A stretch of 64,000 nucleotides of DNA from CAVPKN01 sp963832835. Lineage in GTDB: Bacteria; Chlamydiota; Chlamydiia; Chlamydiales; JAAKFR01. Where the stretch lies: NCBI GenBank assembly GCA_963832835.1, contig CAWHVD010000001.1, positions 2,418,001 through 2,482,000 of the forward strand. The letters are read 5' to 3'. Positions 63,281 through 64,000 of the stretch are shown piece by piece. Every line of letters begins with the position of its first letter. Position 1 is the first letter of the stretch. The notes below the pieces were generated by a model. It was not told where the DNA came from. It searched no databases and saw nothing but the letters and a program-made list of their open reading frames with translations. The translations under genes were made by a program, and so were the position numbers.

Positions 63281-63889
63281 CTACTTTTTTGGCCCATGAT
63301 GTATGAGAAATGCAACTAATGCAGCAAAATCTCCCCCATCTGCATCTTTCAGTGCTTGAATATACAAGTTTCGCTCTTTACCACTATCATTCAGCCTAGG
63401 CCACGAAACACGCTCATATCCCAATGAGCTGAGCACCATATCGCCAATAAACCTTCCAAGCCGACCATTTCCATTTTCGTAAGGATGGATCCAGACAAGG
63501 CGATGATGTACTCTAGCTGCCATCTCAAGGCGATCAAACGATTTTTCCTGGCCCCAGAATCTCATATCCTCTTCCAATTTTGCCATTTCAGTCGATATGA
63601 GATAGGGTGTCACTCCCACACTTTTAATTGAATGACGGTATTTTCCTGCCCAGTCCCACACTTTACCAAACATTGTCTTATGGACCTGATTGATGTGAGA
63701 AACGGTAAACCATTGAGGAAAAAGATATCGCTTTCTTCCTAGATATTTATTGATCGCCAGGCGAATGTTATCTGCTTCGACCGCGTCCAATTTCTCACGT
63801 GAATCAACCCAATTCAACTTTAGGCCTGAAATATCATCTAGCGGAGTTGCCCCTGATACATTTGCGAAGTCAAACCATGTCATCTTCAT
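63281..63889 (-). CDS. Fic-domain AMP-transferase-like protein (mobile mystery protein B type)
   Basis: 202 residues. The intact Fic motif is HPYENGNGRLGR (residues 135-146; HxFxxGNGRxxR), preceded by VHHRLVWI. The N-terminus (ATPLDDISGLKLNWVDSREKLDAVEADNI) resembles the mobile mystery protein B group of Fic proteins. Fic enzymes transfer AMP or other phosphate-containing groups to Ser/Thr/Tyr of targets such as gyrase or host GTPases. No self-inhibitory helix is evident inside. A 38-codon frame overlaps its start (63870-63986) and could be its antitoxin. Confidence 0.88.
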   Translation of the reverse strand: MKMTWFDFANVSGATPLDDISGLKLNWVDSREKLDAVEADNIRLAINKYLGRKRYLFPQWFTVSHINQVHKTMFGKVWDWAGKYRHSIKSVGVTPYLISTEMAKLEEDMRFWGQEKSFDRLEMAARVHHRLVWIHPYENGNGRLGRFIGDMVLSSLGYERVSWPRLNDSGKERNLYIQALKDADGGDFAALVAFLIHHGPKK

Positions 63890-63986
63890 CCCATAAAACT
63901 GAGGGCGATTTCATTAACTCTTCAATTTCGCTCTCTAACAAGCGATCTCGCCATTTTTTTTCGGGTTTTTGCTGCTCCAGCGCCAT
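63870..63986 (-). CDS. Tiny protein overlapping fic, candidate antitoxin
   Basis: 38 residues from ATG 63986 with RBS GAGGGG five bases ahead. Sequence is highly charged and helical (KPEKKWRDRLLESEIEELMK, ending WDEDDMV). The stop lies inside the fic start, a 20-base overlap typical of toxin-antitoxin pairs. ESEIEEL is similar to, but not an exact match of, the (S/T)xxxE(G/N) inhibitory helix motif of class I Fic antitoxins. No homologue recognised. Confidence 0.5.
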   Translation of the reverse strand: MALEQQKPEKKWRDRLLESEIEELMKSPSVLWDEDDMV

Positions 63987-64000
63987 TGTCCCCTCAAGAT

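Overview
The window is from a member of the order Chlamydiales outside the classical Chlamydiaceae, most likely an amoeba-associated (environmental) chlamydia. Direct support: the 16S gene carries exact matches to the two Chlamydiales-specific signature stretches (CGGCGTGGATGAGGCAT, complement at 15433-15449, and TCAGTCCCAGTGTTGGC at 15157-15173). The rRNA spacer has no tRNA. Gene blocks match chlamydial order: ftsK - yycJ-type MBL - SET - PEBP (ybcL) - AGCS permease (CT739 to CT735 in C. trachomatis, from memory), and aroB-aroA-aroK-aroC beside a fused aroDE. Genus was not determined; no database was searched.

Layout. 1-3980: NACHT ATPase plus about 19 HEAT repeats, split by one in-frame TGA and ending in a basic stretch with a C-terminal CVVM (CaaX-like) tail. 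4050-8965: five overlapping glycan-transfer genes. 8977-10360: Yip1-family membrane protein and an ankyrin/J-domain protein. 10384-15800: 16S-23S-5S operon (minus strand) with terminator and processing stems. 16419-23337: tRNA-His and the conserved ftsK block, with a eukaryotic-type tyrosine phosphatase gene inserted. 23449-35471: secreted, outer-membrane and Inc-like proteins, BtaA-like and TauD-like enzymes, carbonic anhydrase, GH63-like glycosidase and Nudix, interspersed with short mobile repeats. 35540-41960: azoreductase and the shikimate pathway genes. 41926-49002: GNAT-like, Inc-like, ExoD, TauE, ABC exporter and exostosin-like genes. 49576-56496: a giant Inc-like/coiled-coil protein with a Cx5R loop, and a tandem pair of new paralogues. 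56500-64000: island-like region with AbiE remnants, a group II intron tail, an IS630 fragment, an APH(9)-like kinase, a complete AbiE toxin-antitoxin pair, a tRNA-Leu 3' remnant, and Fic with a tiny upstream ORF.

The most striking genome-scale feature is a layered population of short non-autonomous repeats. (A) Eight copies of a 161-bp MITE with long terminal inverted repeats and 3-bp TWA target duplications. (B) Five copies of a ~115-bp element with GTRACTATTCA ends and 8-bp target duplications. (C) A palindromic TAGCCCGS element that sits in frame inside aroB and also supplies the aroC stop codon. (D) A 79-bp repeat found both between genes and in frame inside the giant coiled-coil protein. 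(E) A 265-bp inverted-repeat element. (F) A 173-bp imperfect palindrome whose two arms both read as similar peptide. Families B, C and D add amino acids to genes, much as the Rickettsia palindromic elements do.

How the genes may work together (inference): eukaryotic-like or host-facing candidates (NACHT-HEAT-CaaX, ANK-J, PTP, SET, Inc-like membrane proteins, Inc-like methyltransferase, Fic) lie among otherwise conserved chlamydial housekeeping genes. The repeats and toxin-antitoxin modules mark the accessory stretches.
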